From Pseudoxanthomonas sp. J35 (GTDB lineage Bacteria > Pseudomonadota > Gammaproteobacteria > Xanthomonadales > Xanthomonadaceae), in NCBI RefSeq assembly GCF_000513995.1, contig NZ_AZVB01000001.1, positions 124,001 through 188,000 of the forward strand: a stretch of DNA of 64,000 bases, given 5' to 3'. Under the pieces are notes generated by a model. The model ran no database searches. It saw only the letters and a list, made by a program, of their open reading frames with translations, and was not told the DNA's origin. The first letter of the stretch is position 1, and each line of letters opens with the position of its first letter. The position numbers and the translations under genes are program-made. Positions 18,992 through 29,877 of the stretch are shown piece by piece.

Positions 18992-19081
18992 GGAGGCTGG
19001 AAACGCGCGGCCGTCTGCGGGAATAGTGGAAAGGCCACGCCTGCGCGGCGCTACCACGTACAGCGGATCCCGGGAGGGGAC

Positions 19082-21211
19082 ATGCACGATCCAACCTGCG
19101 GCGGCGACGTCCGCACGCTTCCTTGCGCGCCGGCCGCACCCGGCGTTTTCCCGCGCAGCGCCGCTGGACGCATGGGCCTGCGCGGCCTGTTCATCCTGCT
19201 CTTCGCCGCCAGCCTGCCGGCCCAGGCGGAAACGCTGGCGCGCGTCGCCTCGCCCGGCGGCACCCTGTCGGTGACCCTGGAATCGCAGCACGAAGGCCGC
19301 CTCGCCTACCGCGTCGACCGCGGCAGCCGCCCGGTGATCGCACCTTCGCGGCTGGGCTTCCTGCTTGGCGACGGCCGCCTCGAACGCAACCTGGAACTGG
19401 TCGGCCAGTCCAGCCGCAGCTTCGACGGGACCTGGGAACAGCCGTGGGGCGAACGCCGCCTGGTGCGCAACCACTACAACGAGCTGCGCGCCAGCTTCGC
19501 CGAGAAGCCGCACGGGGGCCGCGACCAGGGCCGCCGCTTCGACGTGGTGTTCCGCGTCTACGACGACGGCGTCGGCTTCCGCTACGAGTTCCCGCGCCAG
19601 CCGGCGATGGACGAGGTCCGCATCCGCCAGGAGCTGACCGAGTTCGCGGTCGCCCGCCCGGCCACCGCCTGGTGGATCCCGGCGTTCGAATGGAACCGCG
19701 AGGAATACCTGTACGCGCGCACCCCGCTGTCCGAGGTCGGCATCGCGCAGACCCCGATCACCCTGCGCAGCGACGACGGACTGCACATCTCGATCCACGA
19801 GGCCGCGCTGATCGACTACGCCGGCATGAACCTGGCCAGGGGCGGCGACGGCGTGCTGCGCGCGGCCCTGACCCCCGGCAACGACCACTCCCCGGCCGTG
19901 GTCCGGATGGCGCCGTTCACTACGCCGTGGCGCACGATCCTGGTCGGCGAACGCGCCGGCGACCTGGCCGAATCGAGCCTGATGCTCAACCTCAACGAGC
20001 CCAACCGGATCGGCGACGTGTCCTGGTTCAAGCCGGCCAAGTACGTCGGGGTGTGGTGGTCGCTGCACCTGGACGTGGAAACCTGGGGCACCGGCCCGCG
20101 CCACGGCGCCACCACCGCCAACACGAAGCGCTACATCGATTTCGCCGCCGCCAACGGCTTCCGCGGCGTACTGGTGGAAGGCTGGAATCCCGGCTGGGAC
20201 GGCGACTGGTTCGCCAACGGCTGGAACTTCGACTTCACCCGCCCCACTGCCGATTTCGACCTGGAAGGCCTGGCCGCCTACGGCGCCGCACGCGGCGTGC
20301 ACCTGATCGGCCATCACGAAACCGCCTGCGCGGTCAGCCACTACGAGCGCCAGCTGCCGGCCGCGCTGGACCTGTACGCGCGCAACGGCGTGGACGTGGT
20401 CAAGACCGGCTACGTCTGTGACGCCGGCGACATCCAGCGCCAGGACAAGGCCGGCGGCCCGGTGGTGCGCGAATGGCACGAAGGCCAGTGGATGAGCAAC
20501 CACCACGTGCGCGTGCTGGAAGCGGCGGCCACGCGCCGCATCGCGATCAACTCGCACGAACCGATCAAGGGCACCGGCCTGCACCGCACCTGGCCGAACT
20601 GGGTCTCGCGCGAGGGCGCGCGCGGCATGGAGTTCAACGCCTGGGGCCAGCCGCCCAACCCGCCGGAACACGAGGCCAACCTGGTGTTCACCCGCATGCT
20701 GGCCGGGCCGATGGACTTCACCCCGGGCATCGTCAGCCTCCGAGGGCGCGGCGGGCAGCAGATCGAAAGCACCCTGGCCAAGCAGCTGGCGCTGTACGTG
20801 GTGATCTACAGCCCGATCCAGATGGTCGCCGACCTGCCCGAGCACTACGCCGAGCATCCGGAAGCGTTCCAGTTCATCAAGGACGTGGCGGTGGACTGGG
20901 AAGAAAGCCGCGTGCTCGCCGGCGAGGTGGGCGACCATGTCACCTTCGCCCGCAAGGTGCGAGGCGGCGACGAGTGGTTCCTCGGCAGCGTCACCGACGA
21001 GGAGGCGCGCACGGTCGAGATCTCGCTGTCGTTCCTGGATCCGGGCCGCCGCTACCGCGCCGAGATCTACCGCGACGGCGACCGCGCGCACTGGAAGACC
21101 GCGCCGTTCGAGTTCGTGCGCGAGACGCGCGAGGTGCGCAGCAGCGACCGCTACACGCTGAAGCTGGCCGCGGGCGGTGGCCAAGCGGTGCGCTTCGTGC
21201 CGCTGGACTGA
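19082..21211 (+). CDS. GH97 family alpha-glucosidase (SusB-like)
   Basis: 709 residues from ATG 19082, picked for its GGGAGGGGAC Shine-Dalgarno. ATG 19172 is an alternative that begins directly with the signal peptide MGLRGLFILLFAASLPAQA. The N-terminal beta-sandwich, the central barrel (GVDVVKTGYVCDAGD, INSHEPIKGTGLHRTWPNW) and the C-terminal domain (SPIQMVADLPEHY, SSDRYTL) match GH97. The conserved Glu residues in HHET and SHEP fit the inverting SusB subgroup, though I cannot verify this by alignment. It probably releases glucose from maltodextrins in the periplasm. Confidence 0.92.
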   Translation: MHDPTCGGDVRTLPCAPAAPGVFPRSAAGRMGLRGLFILLFAASLPAQAETLARVASPGGTLSVTLESQHEGRLAYRVDRGSRPVIAPSRLGFLLGDGRLERNLELVGQSSRSFDGTWEQPWGERRLVRNHYNELRASFAEKPHGGRDQGRRFDVVFRVYDDGVGFRYEFPRQPAMDEVRIRQELTEFAVARPATAWWIPAFEWNREEYLYARTPLSEVGIAQTPITLRSDDGLHISIHEAALIDYAGMNLARGGDGVLRAALTPGNDHSPAVVRMAPFTTPWRTILVGERAGDLAESSLMLNLNEPNRIGDVSWFKPAKYVGVWWSLHLDVETWGTGPRHGATTANTKRYIDFAAANGFRGVLVEGWNPGWDGDWFANGWNFDFTRPTADFDLEGLAAYGAARGVHLIGHHETACAVSHYERQLPAALDLYARNGVDVVKTGYVCDAGDIQRQDKAGGPVVREWHEGQWMSNHHVRVLEAAATRRIAINSHEPIKGTGLHRTWPNWVSREGARGMEFNAWGQPPNPPEHEANLVFTRMLAGPMDFTPGIVSLRGRGGQQIESTLAKQLALYVVIYSPIQMVADLPEHYAEHPEAFQFIKDVAVDWEESRVLAGEVGDHVTFARKVRGGDEWFLGSVTDEEARTVEISLSFLDPGRRYRAEIYRDGDRAHWKTAPFEFVRETREVRSSDRYTLKLAAGGGQAVRFVPLD

Positions 21212-21234
21212 CCGCCACCCTCGCCGCCTCTGCT

Positions 21235-21415
21235 GTAGAGCGGGGCTTGCCCCGCTTTACCGCGCACCACAGGGGCAGCGGGGCAAGCCCCGCTCTACAG
21301 GAACCGATCACCAACGCACGAGGCATCGCCACGCCCCGTAGAGTCGGGCTTGCCCGACTCCCACGCCTGGCAGCGCAACGCCACCACAGGTGCAGTGTGG
21401 CAAGCCCCGCTCTAC
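21235..21415. repeat. Two consecutive GTAG REP-like head-to-head pairs
   Basis: Copies lie at 21235-21260 (gtagagcggggcttgccccg...), 21277-21298 (inverted), 21338-21363 (gtagagtcgggcttgcccga...) and about 21392-21415 (inverted). The first two and last two form outward-facing GTAG/CTAC pairs like 4393-4471. They fill most of the 383-bp gap between GH97 and the TonB receptor gene and may block read-through between the two. Confidence 0.8.
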
Positions 21416-21448
21416 AGGCGCGCATTCAGGGCGTGCGGCATGCGCGAA

Positions 21449-21502
21449 GGGCAATGAATACGTATGCAGCCATCTTCCCGCGCGGCAACGCATGCCTACC
21501 AT
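21449..21502 (+). promoter_or_regulatory. Promoter module of TonB receptor with LacI-type operator
   Basis: gggcaatgaatacgtatgca (21449-21468) is the exact reverse complement of 18972-18991. A TACCAT box follows at 21497-21502, 31 bases after the ATACGTAT core, with matching flanks (CTACCATAGCC here, CTACCATGGCC at the other site). Two divergent promoters share one architecture, consistent with control by the LacI-type regulator at 14678. Confidence 0.7.
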
Positions 21503-21594
21503 AGCCACGCACCGTCACGCCGCCATCCGCGCAACCGATACACGCGGCGACCCGGCACACCACAACCGAATCCGACATTACCTGGGAGGGGAAA

Positions 21595-24342
21595 ATGTTG
21601 AACCTTCAGCGCAACCTGCTGAGCGCGGCGCTTGCGTCCGCGATCCTGCTTACCGCCCAAGGCGCGCACGCGCAGGCCGCCACCGCCACTGCCGCCCAGG
21701 ACGAAACCACCCAGCTGGACACGGTGGTCGTCACCGGCATCCGCCGCGGCATCGAGGGCGCCATCTCCACCAAGCGCGATTCCAGCTCGATCGTCGAGGC
21801 GATCTCCGCCGAGGACATCGGCAAGCTGCCGGACGTGAGCATCGCCGAATCGATCGCGCGCCTGCCCGGCCTGGCCGCACAGCGCGTCGCCGGCCGCGCC
21901 CAGGTGATCAGCGTGCGCGGCCTGTCGCCCGACTTTTCGACCACGCTGCTCAATGGCCGCGAGATGGTCAGCACCGGCGACAACCGCAGCGTCGAGTTCG
22001 ACCAGTACCCGTCCGAGCTGGTCAATGGCGTCACCGTGTACAAGACCCCCGACGCCGGCCTGGTCGGCCAGGGCCTGTCGGGCACGGTCGACATGCGCAC
22101 CATCCGTCCGCTGGCCCATGACGGCAGCGCGGTGATGGTCGGCGGCCGCTACCAGCGCAACTCGCTGGGTTCGGCGGCCAACGCCGATGCCGACGGCCAC
22201 CGCCTCAACGCGACCTGGATCGGCAAGTTCGCCGACGACACCTTCGGCATCGCGCTGGGCTACTCGCATTCCAATACCCCGATCCAGGAGAACCAGGTCG
22301 GCCTGTACGAGCCCTGGCAGCAGCTGGGCGACGGCTGGCGCCCGGGCGTGCCCGCCGGCACCTGGTATTCGGACGGCGCCAAGGCGCTGCGCCGCACCGG
22401 CTACACCGACCGCGACGGCGTGATGGCGACCCTGCAGTTCCGCCCGTCCAATGCCTGGACCAGCACCCTGGACCTGTTCTACACCCGCGCCGAGCAGGAG
22501 GACACCGCCAACCAGTTCGAGGTCCACCTCGGCGGCTACAATGGCGGCTTCGATCCGGGCCTGGAGCTGACCGGCGTGACCGTCAACGGCAACGGCAGCT
22601 TCACCGGCGGCGTGGCGCACAACGTCTACCCGCTGGTCCGCGGCATGTACAACAAGCGCGACGACCGGATCAAGGCGTTCGGCTGGACCAACGAGTTCAA
22701 CGCCGGCAGCGTCGAGGTCGTGGCCGACATCGGCTGGTCCAAGTCCACCCGTGAAGAGCTGAACCTGGAGAACAACACCCAGCTGTACCCGATGCCGCAG
22801 CTGGATTCGGTCGCCATCGACTTCCGCAGCAACGGCTTCTCGCGGCTGGTCCCGGGCCTGGACTATTCCAACCCGGCCGCGCTGTTCCTCAACAACACCA
22901 TCTACGGCTCCGGCTACGGCAAGGTGCCGAGCGTGGACGACGAGCTGAAGACCTTCCGCCTGTCGGCCAGCATCCCCGCCGGCGGCTGGTTCGCCGACGT
23001 CGACGTCGGCCTGAACTACGCCGACCGCGAGAAGGACAAGGTCCAGCCGGAGGGCAACATCAACCTCGGCGCGCAGGGCCCGGTAGCGATCGGCCAGGAC
23101 CTGCAGTACGGCCTGGTCAAGCTCGGCTTCGCCGGCATCGGCTACATCCCGTCCTGGAACGTGCCGGCGGCGGTCGCCCGCTACATGAGCTTCGAGCCGG
23201 TCGACGACCTCGACTACCTGATCTCCAAGGCGTGGACGGTCAACGAGAAGATCACCACCGGCTACGCCCGCGCCAACCTCGACACCGAATGGGGCGGCTT
23301 GCCGGTCACCGGCAACATCGGCTTCCAGGTCCAGCACGTCGACCAGTCGTCCTCGTCCAACTACTGGGACGGCTCGCAGCCAGCCGGCAGCCAGGTGATC
23401 CCGATCGAGAAGGGCAAGACCTACACCGACGTGCTGCCCAGCCTGAACCTGGCGTTCTCCTTCGACCACGAGCAGATGCTGCGCGTGGCCCTGGCCCGCC
23501 AGGTCGCGCGCCCGCGCGTCGACCAGCTGCGCTCGTCGATGGAGTTCGGCGTGGACACCGCCAACCTCAAGCCCGGCGCCAGCGGCGGCAACCCGGAGCT
23601 GGATCCGTGGCGCGCCAACGCGTTCGACATTTCCTACGAGAAGTACTTCGGCACCAAGGCCTACGTGGCGGCGGCCTACTTCTACAAGGACCTGCGCAGC
23701 TACATCTACACCCAGACCCGCGACGACTACGACTTCACCCCGCAGGTCGCCGCGTGGATGGAGGCCAACGCCGGCACCCTGCCGCCCGGCACCGTCGTGC
23801 AGAACACCGGCAACTTCACCGCGCCGTTCAACGGCAGGGGCGGTTCGCTGCAGGGCCTGGAGCTGACCGCTTCGCTGCCGCTGGACCTGTTCAGCGACAC
23901 GCTGGCCGGCTTCGGCATCGTCGCCAGCGCCAGCTTCTTCGACAGCGACATCGAGATCCTGGATCCGGACAGCGCCTCGAGCGTCGGCAGCGACCCGATC
24001 ACCCTGCCGGGCCTGTCCGACCGCGTGTACAACTGGACCCTGTACTACGAGCGCAACGGCTTCGAGGCGCGCGTCAACCAGCGCCGCCGTTCGGACTTCA
24101 TCGGCGAGATCGGCAACTTCAACGGCAACCGCACGCTGCGCTACGTGGTCGGCGAGAACATCACCGACGCGCAGGTCAGCTACACCTTCAGCAGCGGCAG
24201 CCTGGCGGGGATGACCCTGCTCCTGCAGGGCAGCAACCTCACCAACGAGGCCTACCGCACCTACGCCGGCAGCAAGGACCGCCCGCTGGAGTACATCGAA
24301 TGGGGCCGCACGATCCTGTTCGGGGTGAACTACCGCTTCTGA
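21595..24342 (+). CDS. TonB-dependent receptor (maltodextrin type)
   Basis: 915 residues with signal peptide (about 1-26, ending AHAQ). TonB box region DTVVVTG near residue 42, plug domain (SIAESIARLPGLAAQRVAGRAQVISVRGLSP...LLNGREMVSTGDNRSVEFDQYPSELVNGVTVYKTPDA), then a beta-barrel ending in the aromatic NYRF. The plug wording is typical of the Caulobacter MalA group of carbohydrate receptors. It should import maltodextrins across the outer membrane using TonB energy. A GGGAGGGG Shine-Dalgarno precedes the ATG. It is followed by hairpins and the cytoplasmic alpha-glucosidase. Confidence 0.93.
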   Translation: MLNLQRNLLSAALASAILLTAQGAHAQAATATAAQDETTQLDTVVVTGIRRGIEGAISTKRDSSSIVEAISAEDIGKLPDVSIAESIARLPGLAAQRVAGRAQVISVRGLSPDFSTTLLNGREMVSTGDNRSVEFDQYPSELVNGVTVYKTPDAGLVGQGLSGTVDMRTIRPLAHDGSAVMVGGRYQRNSLGSAANADADGHRLNATWIGKFADDTFGIALGYSHSNTPIQENQVGLYEPWQQLGDGWRPGVPAGTWYSDGAKALRRTGYTDRDGVMATLQFRPSNAWTSTLDLFYTRAEQEDTANQFEVHLGGYNGGFDPGLELTGVTVNGNGSFTGGVAHNVYPLVRGMYNKRDDRIKAFGWTNEFNAGSVEVVADIGWSKSTREELNLENNTQLYPMPQLDSVAIDFRSNGFSRLVPGLDYSNPAALFLNNTIYGSGYGKVPSVDDELKTFRLSASIPAGGWFADVDVGLNYADREKDKVQPEGNINLGAQGPVAIGQDLQYGLVKLGFAGIGYIPSWNVPAAVARYMSFEPVDDLDYLISKAWTVNEKITTGYARANLDTEWGGLPVTGNIGFQVQHVDQSSSSNYWDGSQPAGSQVIPIEKGKTYTDVLPSLNLAFSFDHEQMLRVALARQVARPRVDQLRSSMEFGVDTANLKPGASGGNPELDPWRANAFDISYEKYFGTKAYVAAAYFYKDLRSYIYTQTRDDYDFTPQVAAWMEANAGTLPPGTVVQNTGNFTAPFNGRGGSLQGLELTASLPLDLFSDTLAGFGIVASASFFDSDIEILDPDSASSVGSDPITLPGLSDRVYNWTLYYERNGFEARVNQRRRSDFIGEIGNFNGNRTLRYVVGENITDAQVSYTFSSGSLAGMTLLLQGSNLTNEAYRTYAGSKDRPLEYIEWGRTILFGVNYRF

Positions 24343-24352
24343 CGTCCCTCCC

Positions 24353-24401
24353 CCCGCCGCGCCCTGCGCGGCGGGTTCCGTCGCGCCGCCCCCGCGGCGC
24401 G
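24353..24401 (+). terminator. Double GC hairpin between receptor and glucosidase genes
   Basis: A 10-bp stem (24353-24362 with 24366-24375) and an 8-bp stem (24382-24389 with 24394-24401) follow the receptor stop by 11 bp; only a short T-rich patch follows. They may act as partial terminators or 3'-end stabilisers that lower expression of the next gene relative to the receptor. Confidence 0.55.
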
Positions 24402-24471
24402 GCGGTCTTTCTCCACGACCGACCAGGGGAGCCGCCGGGACGGCGGTTCCCGCCGACCGGAACGGAACCCG

Positions 24472-26085
<1,614 letters not shown>

Positions 26086-26115
26086 CGCCGACCTTGCGCC
26101 TTCCAGCCACGCCGG

Positions 26116-26982
26116 TCACGTCCCGGTGCGGCTGCCACCATTGACGTGCAGCACCTGGCCGGTGACGAAGCTGCCGTCGTCGCTGGCCAGGTAGACGTAG
26201 GCCGGGGCCACCTCCGCCGGCTGGCCCGGCCGCTGCATCAGCGTGTCCGAACCGAACTCGGCGACCTCCTTGGGCTTGAACGAGGCCGGGATCAGCGGCG
26301 TCCAGATCGGCCCCGGCGCCACCGCGTTGACCCGGATCCCGCGCTCGGCCAGCGACTGCGCCAGCGAGAAGGTCATGGCGTGGATCGCGCCCTTGGTCGA
26401 GGCGTAGTCCAGCAAGGTGGCGTGGCCGCGCACGCCGGTGATCGAACCGGTGTTGATGATGCTGGCGCCGCGGCGCAGGTGCGGCAGCGCCGCGTCGACC
26501 AGGTAGAAGAACGAGAACAGGTTGTTGGCGAAGGTGTCGCGCACCCGTTCCGGGGTCAGCTCCGTGGCCTTCGCCACCGGGTACTGGCGGGCGTGGTTGT
26601 TGACCAGCACGTCGAGCCGGCCGAAGTGCTTCACCACCCGCTCCACCAGCGCACGGCAGCGCGCCGGCGTGCGCAGGTCCACGCGTACGGCCAGGCATTC
26701 GCCGCCGGCTTCCTCGACCATGCGCACGGTGCGGTCGGCATCGCCGGCCTCGCGCGGCGACAGGTAGGCGATGGCGACCCGCGCGCCTTCCCGCGCGAAG
26801 TGCACGGCGACCGCCTGGCCGATGCCGCTGTCGCCGCCGGTGACCAGGGCGACGCGGCCCTGCAGCTTGCCGCTGCCGAGGTAGCTGTCGCGAATCACCA
26901 GCGGCTCGGGGTCCATCTTCGACTGGACGCCCGGCTGGCGCTTCTGGCGCTGCGGCGGGTTGATCTTCTTCTTGCCGGGCAT
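26116..26982 (-). CDS. SDR family oxidoreductase (general-stress type)
   Basis: 288 residues. After a Lys/Pro-rich N-terminal extension (MPGKKKINPPQRQKRQPG) comes the Rossmann motif TGGDSGIG, the NNHA strand motif, catalytic Ser in NTGSITG and YASTKGA (YxxxK). The extension and the LIPASFKPKEVAEFGSDTLMQRPGQPAEVAPAYVYLASDD ending are typical of the B. subtilis YdaD/YhdF group of stress-induced dehydrogenases. Substrate unknown. It may belong with the adjacent divergent DUF3182/hydrolase genes in a stress-response island. Confidence 0.9.
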   Translation of the reverse strand: MPGKKKINPPQRQKRQPGVQSKMDPEPLVIRDSYLGSGKLQGRVALVTGGDSGIGQAVAVHFAREGARVAIAYLSPREAGDADRTVRMVEEAGGECLAVRVDLRTPARCRALVERVVKHFGRLDVLVNNHARQYPVAKATELTPERVRDTFANNLFSFFYLVDAALPHLRRGASIINTGSITGVRGHATLLDYASTKGAIHAMTFSLAQSLAERGIRVNAVAPGPIWTPLIPASFKPKEVAEFGSDTLMQRPGQPAEVAPAYVYLASDDGSFVTGQVLHVNGGSRTGT

Positions 26983-27123
26983 GCCGGTCTCCTTCGCACG
27001 GGTAACGCGCCAAGCCTAGGAATGGCGGCGTCGGCGTACCGTGTGCGCGGAGGCCGCCGCCTTCGCGATGGTTTCACCGCCGGCGCGGCAGCGTGCGCGT
27101 TCACCACGCGGGAAGCCGCCGCC

Positions 27124-28239
27124 ATGCCCAGCCGCACGCGACGCACCGTATTCACCCTGGGCACGCGCAACGGGCGCTGCGCGCACGAAGCGACCACGCA
27201 AGCCTGGATCGCGCGCCGGCTGGCCACGCTGTTCGACTGGGAGTACGGCGGCGAGTACCGCCATGGCGAGGCACCGCCCGACGCGTTCTTCGTCCCCGAC
27301 GACACCCTGACCACGGCGCAGGCCATGGCGCTGGGCATCGCCGGCGAAGGCGACCTGTTCGGCGGCGTCGTGCCGCACGGCTTCGTCGCCAGCAAGGTCA
27401 TCACCCACCCGCTGCCCAGCGCCGGCGCCCCGGCCCCGCACGGCTGGGACCACGGCCTGGCCACGCGGCTCGGCGACGCAGTGCTGCCCGGCTTCAGCGT
27501 GTTCGAACCGGCCGACATCAATCCGGCCGGCTTGCGCCTGCTCAGCGCTGGCGGCATCCGCCTGAAGGAGGCGGCAGCACGGGGCGGCCACGGCCAGTAC
27601 CGGGTCGCCGACGCGACGGCGCTGCGCATGACCGTGGCCGAGCTGGACCCGGAGCGGGTTCGCCACGACGGCGTGGTGCTGGAACTGGACCTGGGCGACG
27701 CCACCACCTGCAGCGTGGGCGAGGTCCGCATCGGCGGCCTGCGCCTGGCCTACCTGGGCACCCAGCATCACGTGCGCGACCGCGAGGGCGACGAGGTCTA
27801 CGGCGGCTCCGCGCTCAGCGTGGTCGAAGGCGGGCTGGAAGCGCTGGAGAAACTGCCGCTGGCTCCCGAGGCGCACGCGGCACTGCGGCAGGCGCGCCGC
27901 TACGACGCCGCGGTGGCGGCGACCTGGCCCGGCTTCTTCGCCTCGCGCCGCAACTACGACGTGGTCTGCGGCCACGACGGCGGCGGGCGCTGGCGCTGCG
28001 GCGTGCTGGAACAGTCCTGGCGCGTCGGCGGCGCCTCGCCGGCGGAGATGGTGGCGCTGGCGGCCTTCCTCGGCGCCGACCCGCCGCTGGTGGTGGAGGT
28101 GTCCTGCCACGAATCCCACGATCCAGCCGAACACTTGCCCGCCGGCGCCGAGGTGCACTTCAGCGACCCGGCCGCCGCGAGCGGGCCGGCGCTGAAATAC
28201 GCCCTGGTCGCGAGGAGGTTGCATGCAGATCCGGCTTGA
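27124..28239 (+). CDS. DUF3182 family protein
   Basis: 371 residues from ATG 27124. FFVPDDTLTTAQAMALGI, LPGFSVFEPADINPAGLRLLSAGGIRLKEAAARGGHGQYRV and FASRRNYDVVCG are characteristic of DUF3182, a family distantly like ATP-grasp enzymes. The KEAAARGGHGQY segment looks like a nucleotide-binding loop. Function unknown. It overlaps the downstream hydrolase gene by 17 bp, so the two products probably work together. It is divergent from the SDR gene with 141 bp between them. Confidence 0.8.
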   Translation: MPSRTRRTVFTLGTRNGRCAHEATTQAWIARRLATLFDWEYGGEYRHGEAPPDAFFVPDDTLTTAQAMALGIAGEGDLFGGVVPHGFVASKVITHPLPSAGAPAPHGWDHGLATRLGDAVLPGFSVFEPADINPAGLRLLSAGGIRLKEAAARGGHGQYRVADATALRMTVAELDPERVRHDGVVLELDLGDATTCSVGEVRIGGLRLAYLGTQHHVRDREGDEVYGGSALSVVEGGLEALEKLPLAPEAHAALRQARRYDAAVAATWPGFFASRRNYDVVCGHDGGGRWRCGVLEQSWRVGGASPAEMVALAAFLGADPPLVVEVSCHESHDPAEHLPAGAEVHFSDPAAASGPALKYALVARRLHADPA

Positions 28240-29032
28240 TCCGGTAGAGATCGGCACCAACGGCGACCGCGTCGGCGGCACCGTGCTGTACCCGGCGCTG
28301 GCCTTCCCCGGCGTGCTGTTCGTGCACGGCTGGGGCGGCAGCCAGGAACACGACCTCGGCCGCGCCCGCCAGGTCGCCGGCATCGGCGCGGTCTGCCTGA
28401 CCTTCGACCTGCGCGGCCACGAGCGCACCGCCTCGCAATGGGAAACCGTCAGCCGACCGCAGAACCTGCAGGACCTGCTGTCGGCCTACGACTGGTTCGC
28501 CGCGCAGCCCGGCGTCGATCCCGGTTCGATGGCCGTGGTCGGGATCAGCTACGGCGGCTACCTCGCCGCACTGCTGACCGAGCTGCGCCCGGTGCGCTGG
28601 CTGGCCCTGCGTTCGCCGGCGCTCTACAAGGACGAAGGCTGGGAACTGCCGAAGCGGCGCCTGCACGACGACCCGGACCTGGCCGCGTTCCGCCGCCGCA
28701 AGGTGGCGTGGGAGGAGAACCGGGCGCTGCGTGCCGCGCGCGCCTTCCAGGGCGACGTGCTGCTGGTGGAAGCCGAGCACGACCCGGTCGTGCCGCATGC
28801 GGTGATCGAGAACTACGCCAACGCGTTTTCCGCCGCGTCCTCGCTCACCCGGCGCCGCATCGCCGGCGCCGACCACGCGTTCTCCGGCAAGCCGCAGCAG
28901 AAGGAATACACCGGCGTCCTGGTCGGCTGGCTGCGGGAAATGGTCACCGGTGCACGCGAGCGGGAGGCCAGCGAACGGGTCGCCGAACGCAAGCGGATGC
29001 GCCAGTCCGGCGAGTCCGGCGGCAGGGGCTAG
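28223..29032 (+). CDS. Alpha/beta hydrolase
   Basis: 269 residues. The oxyanion region is VLFVHGWGGSQEHD and the nucleophile elbow is VVGISYGGYLAA (GxSxG). Candidate acid VEAEHDPVVP and catalytic His in ADHAFSG complete a standard triad. No signal peptide, so cytoplasmic. The substrate is not predictable; the fold resembles dienelactone-hydrolase/peptidase-like members. It starts inside the end of the DUF3182 gene, implying tight co-expression. Confidence 0.88.
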   Translation: MQIRLDPVEIGTNGDRVGGTVLYPALAFPGVLFVHGWGGSQEHDLGRARQVAGIGAVCLTFDLRGHERTASQWETVSRPQNLQDLLSAYDWFAAQPGVDPGSMAVVGISYGGYLAALLTELRPVRWLALRSPALYKDEGWELPKRRLHDDPDLAAFRRRKVAWEENRALRAARAFQGDVLLVEAEHDPVVPHAVIENYANAFSAASSLTRRRIAGADHAFSGKPQQKEYTGVLVGWLREMVTGAREREASERVAERKRMRQSGESGGRG

Positions 29033-29098
29033 CCGGCCGGCCGGTGCGACGCGCGGCGTCCCGGAGCGCGTTTGCTGCGTTTTCTCCGCATTTTCCCC

Positions 29099-29127
29099 TT
29101 GGCGGACGGCCGCGCATGGCCTACATT
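29099..29127 (+). promoter_or_regulatory. Promoter of the HU-like gene
   Basis: -35 TTGGCG (29099-29104), a 17-bp spacer and -10 TACATT (29122-29127). The predicted start lies about 50 bp before the ATG. T-rich DNA just upstream (29070-29097) may act as an UP-like element. Confidence 0.6.
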
Positions 29128-29184
29128 CGCGTTGCCGACGCCGTCGGTCAACAAAACCATCCAATCCAACGGAACAGGAAAGTT

Positions 29185-29589
29185 ATGGCGAAGACCACCA
29201 AGAAGCCGGCCGCCAAGAAGGCTGCGCCGAAAGCGGCGAAGGCCGCCCCGAAGAAGGCGGCTCCGGCTGCCGCCAAGCCGCTGAAGGAAGTCCTGGGCAA
29301 GTCCGCCCTGGTCAAGCACCTGGCCGAGGCCAGCGGCGTCGCCGCCAAGGACGTCAAGTCCGTGCTGGCTTCGCTCGAGGGCGCCATCTCCGGCGCGATC
29401 AGCAAGAAGGGCGCTGGCGCCTTCACCCTGCCGGGCCTGTTCAAGGTCACCGCGGTCAAGGTTCCGGCCAAGCCGAAGCGCAAGGGCATCAACCCGTTCA
29501 CCAAGGAAGAGCAGTGGTTCGCCGCCAAGCCGGCTTCGGTGAAGGTCAAAGTGCGTCCGCTGAAGAAGCTCAAGGACGCCGCGGCGTAA
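29185..29589 (+). CDS. HU-like DNA-binding protein with basic N-terminal tail
   Basis: 134 residues. Residues 1-31 are a Lys/Ala/Pro repeat tail (AKKAAPKAAKAAPKKAAP). Residues about 36-134 resemble HU (KSALVKHLAEASGVAAKDVKSVLASLEGAISGAI... GAFTLPGLFKVTAVKVPAKPKRKGINPFTKEEQWFAAKPASVKVKVRPLKKLK). The tail is like eukaryotic H1 or mycobacterial HupB tails, but placed at the N-terminus. Likely an abundant nucleoid protein: it has its own good promoter and a strong terminator. Confidence 0.9.
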   Translation: MAKTTKKPAAKKAAPKAAKAAPKKAAPAAAKPLKEVLGKSALVKHLAEASGVAAKDVKSVLASLEGAISGAISKKGAGAFTLPGLFKVTAVKVPAKPKRKGINPFTKEEQWFAAKPASVKVKVRPLKKLKDAAA

Positions 29590-29613
29590 GTCGCGCGACA
29601 CCCAGCTTTCCCG

Positions 29614-29645
29614 CGGGGCGGCAGCGATGCCGCCCCGTTTTTTTT
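29614..29645 (+). terminator. Strong Rho-independent terminator after the HU-like gene
   Basis: A perfect 10-bp stem (29614-29623 with 29628-29637) with GCGA tetraloop is followed by eight T (29638-29645). It lies 24 bp after the stop codon. Confidence 0.95.
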
Positions 29646-29877
29646 CCAGCGCCCTGGCCGCCCGCGCCCGATCACGCGGCCGGCGCGGGGCGGTCGCCAC
29701 ACTGCTGGCATAGCCACTCCGAGTCCCCGGCGCACGCGCCCGGCCATCCGCCTGCTTCGATCGCTCGGCCGCCTGCTGCTCGCCGTCGCCCTGCCCTGCC
29801 TGCTGGCGCTGACCGCGCTGTGGGCGTGGCAGCAGCCGCTGTTCGACACCCCGCGCACGCTGTGGGAACTGTCGCGG

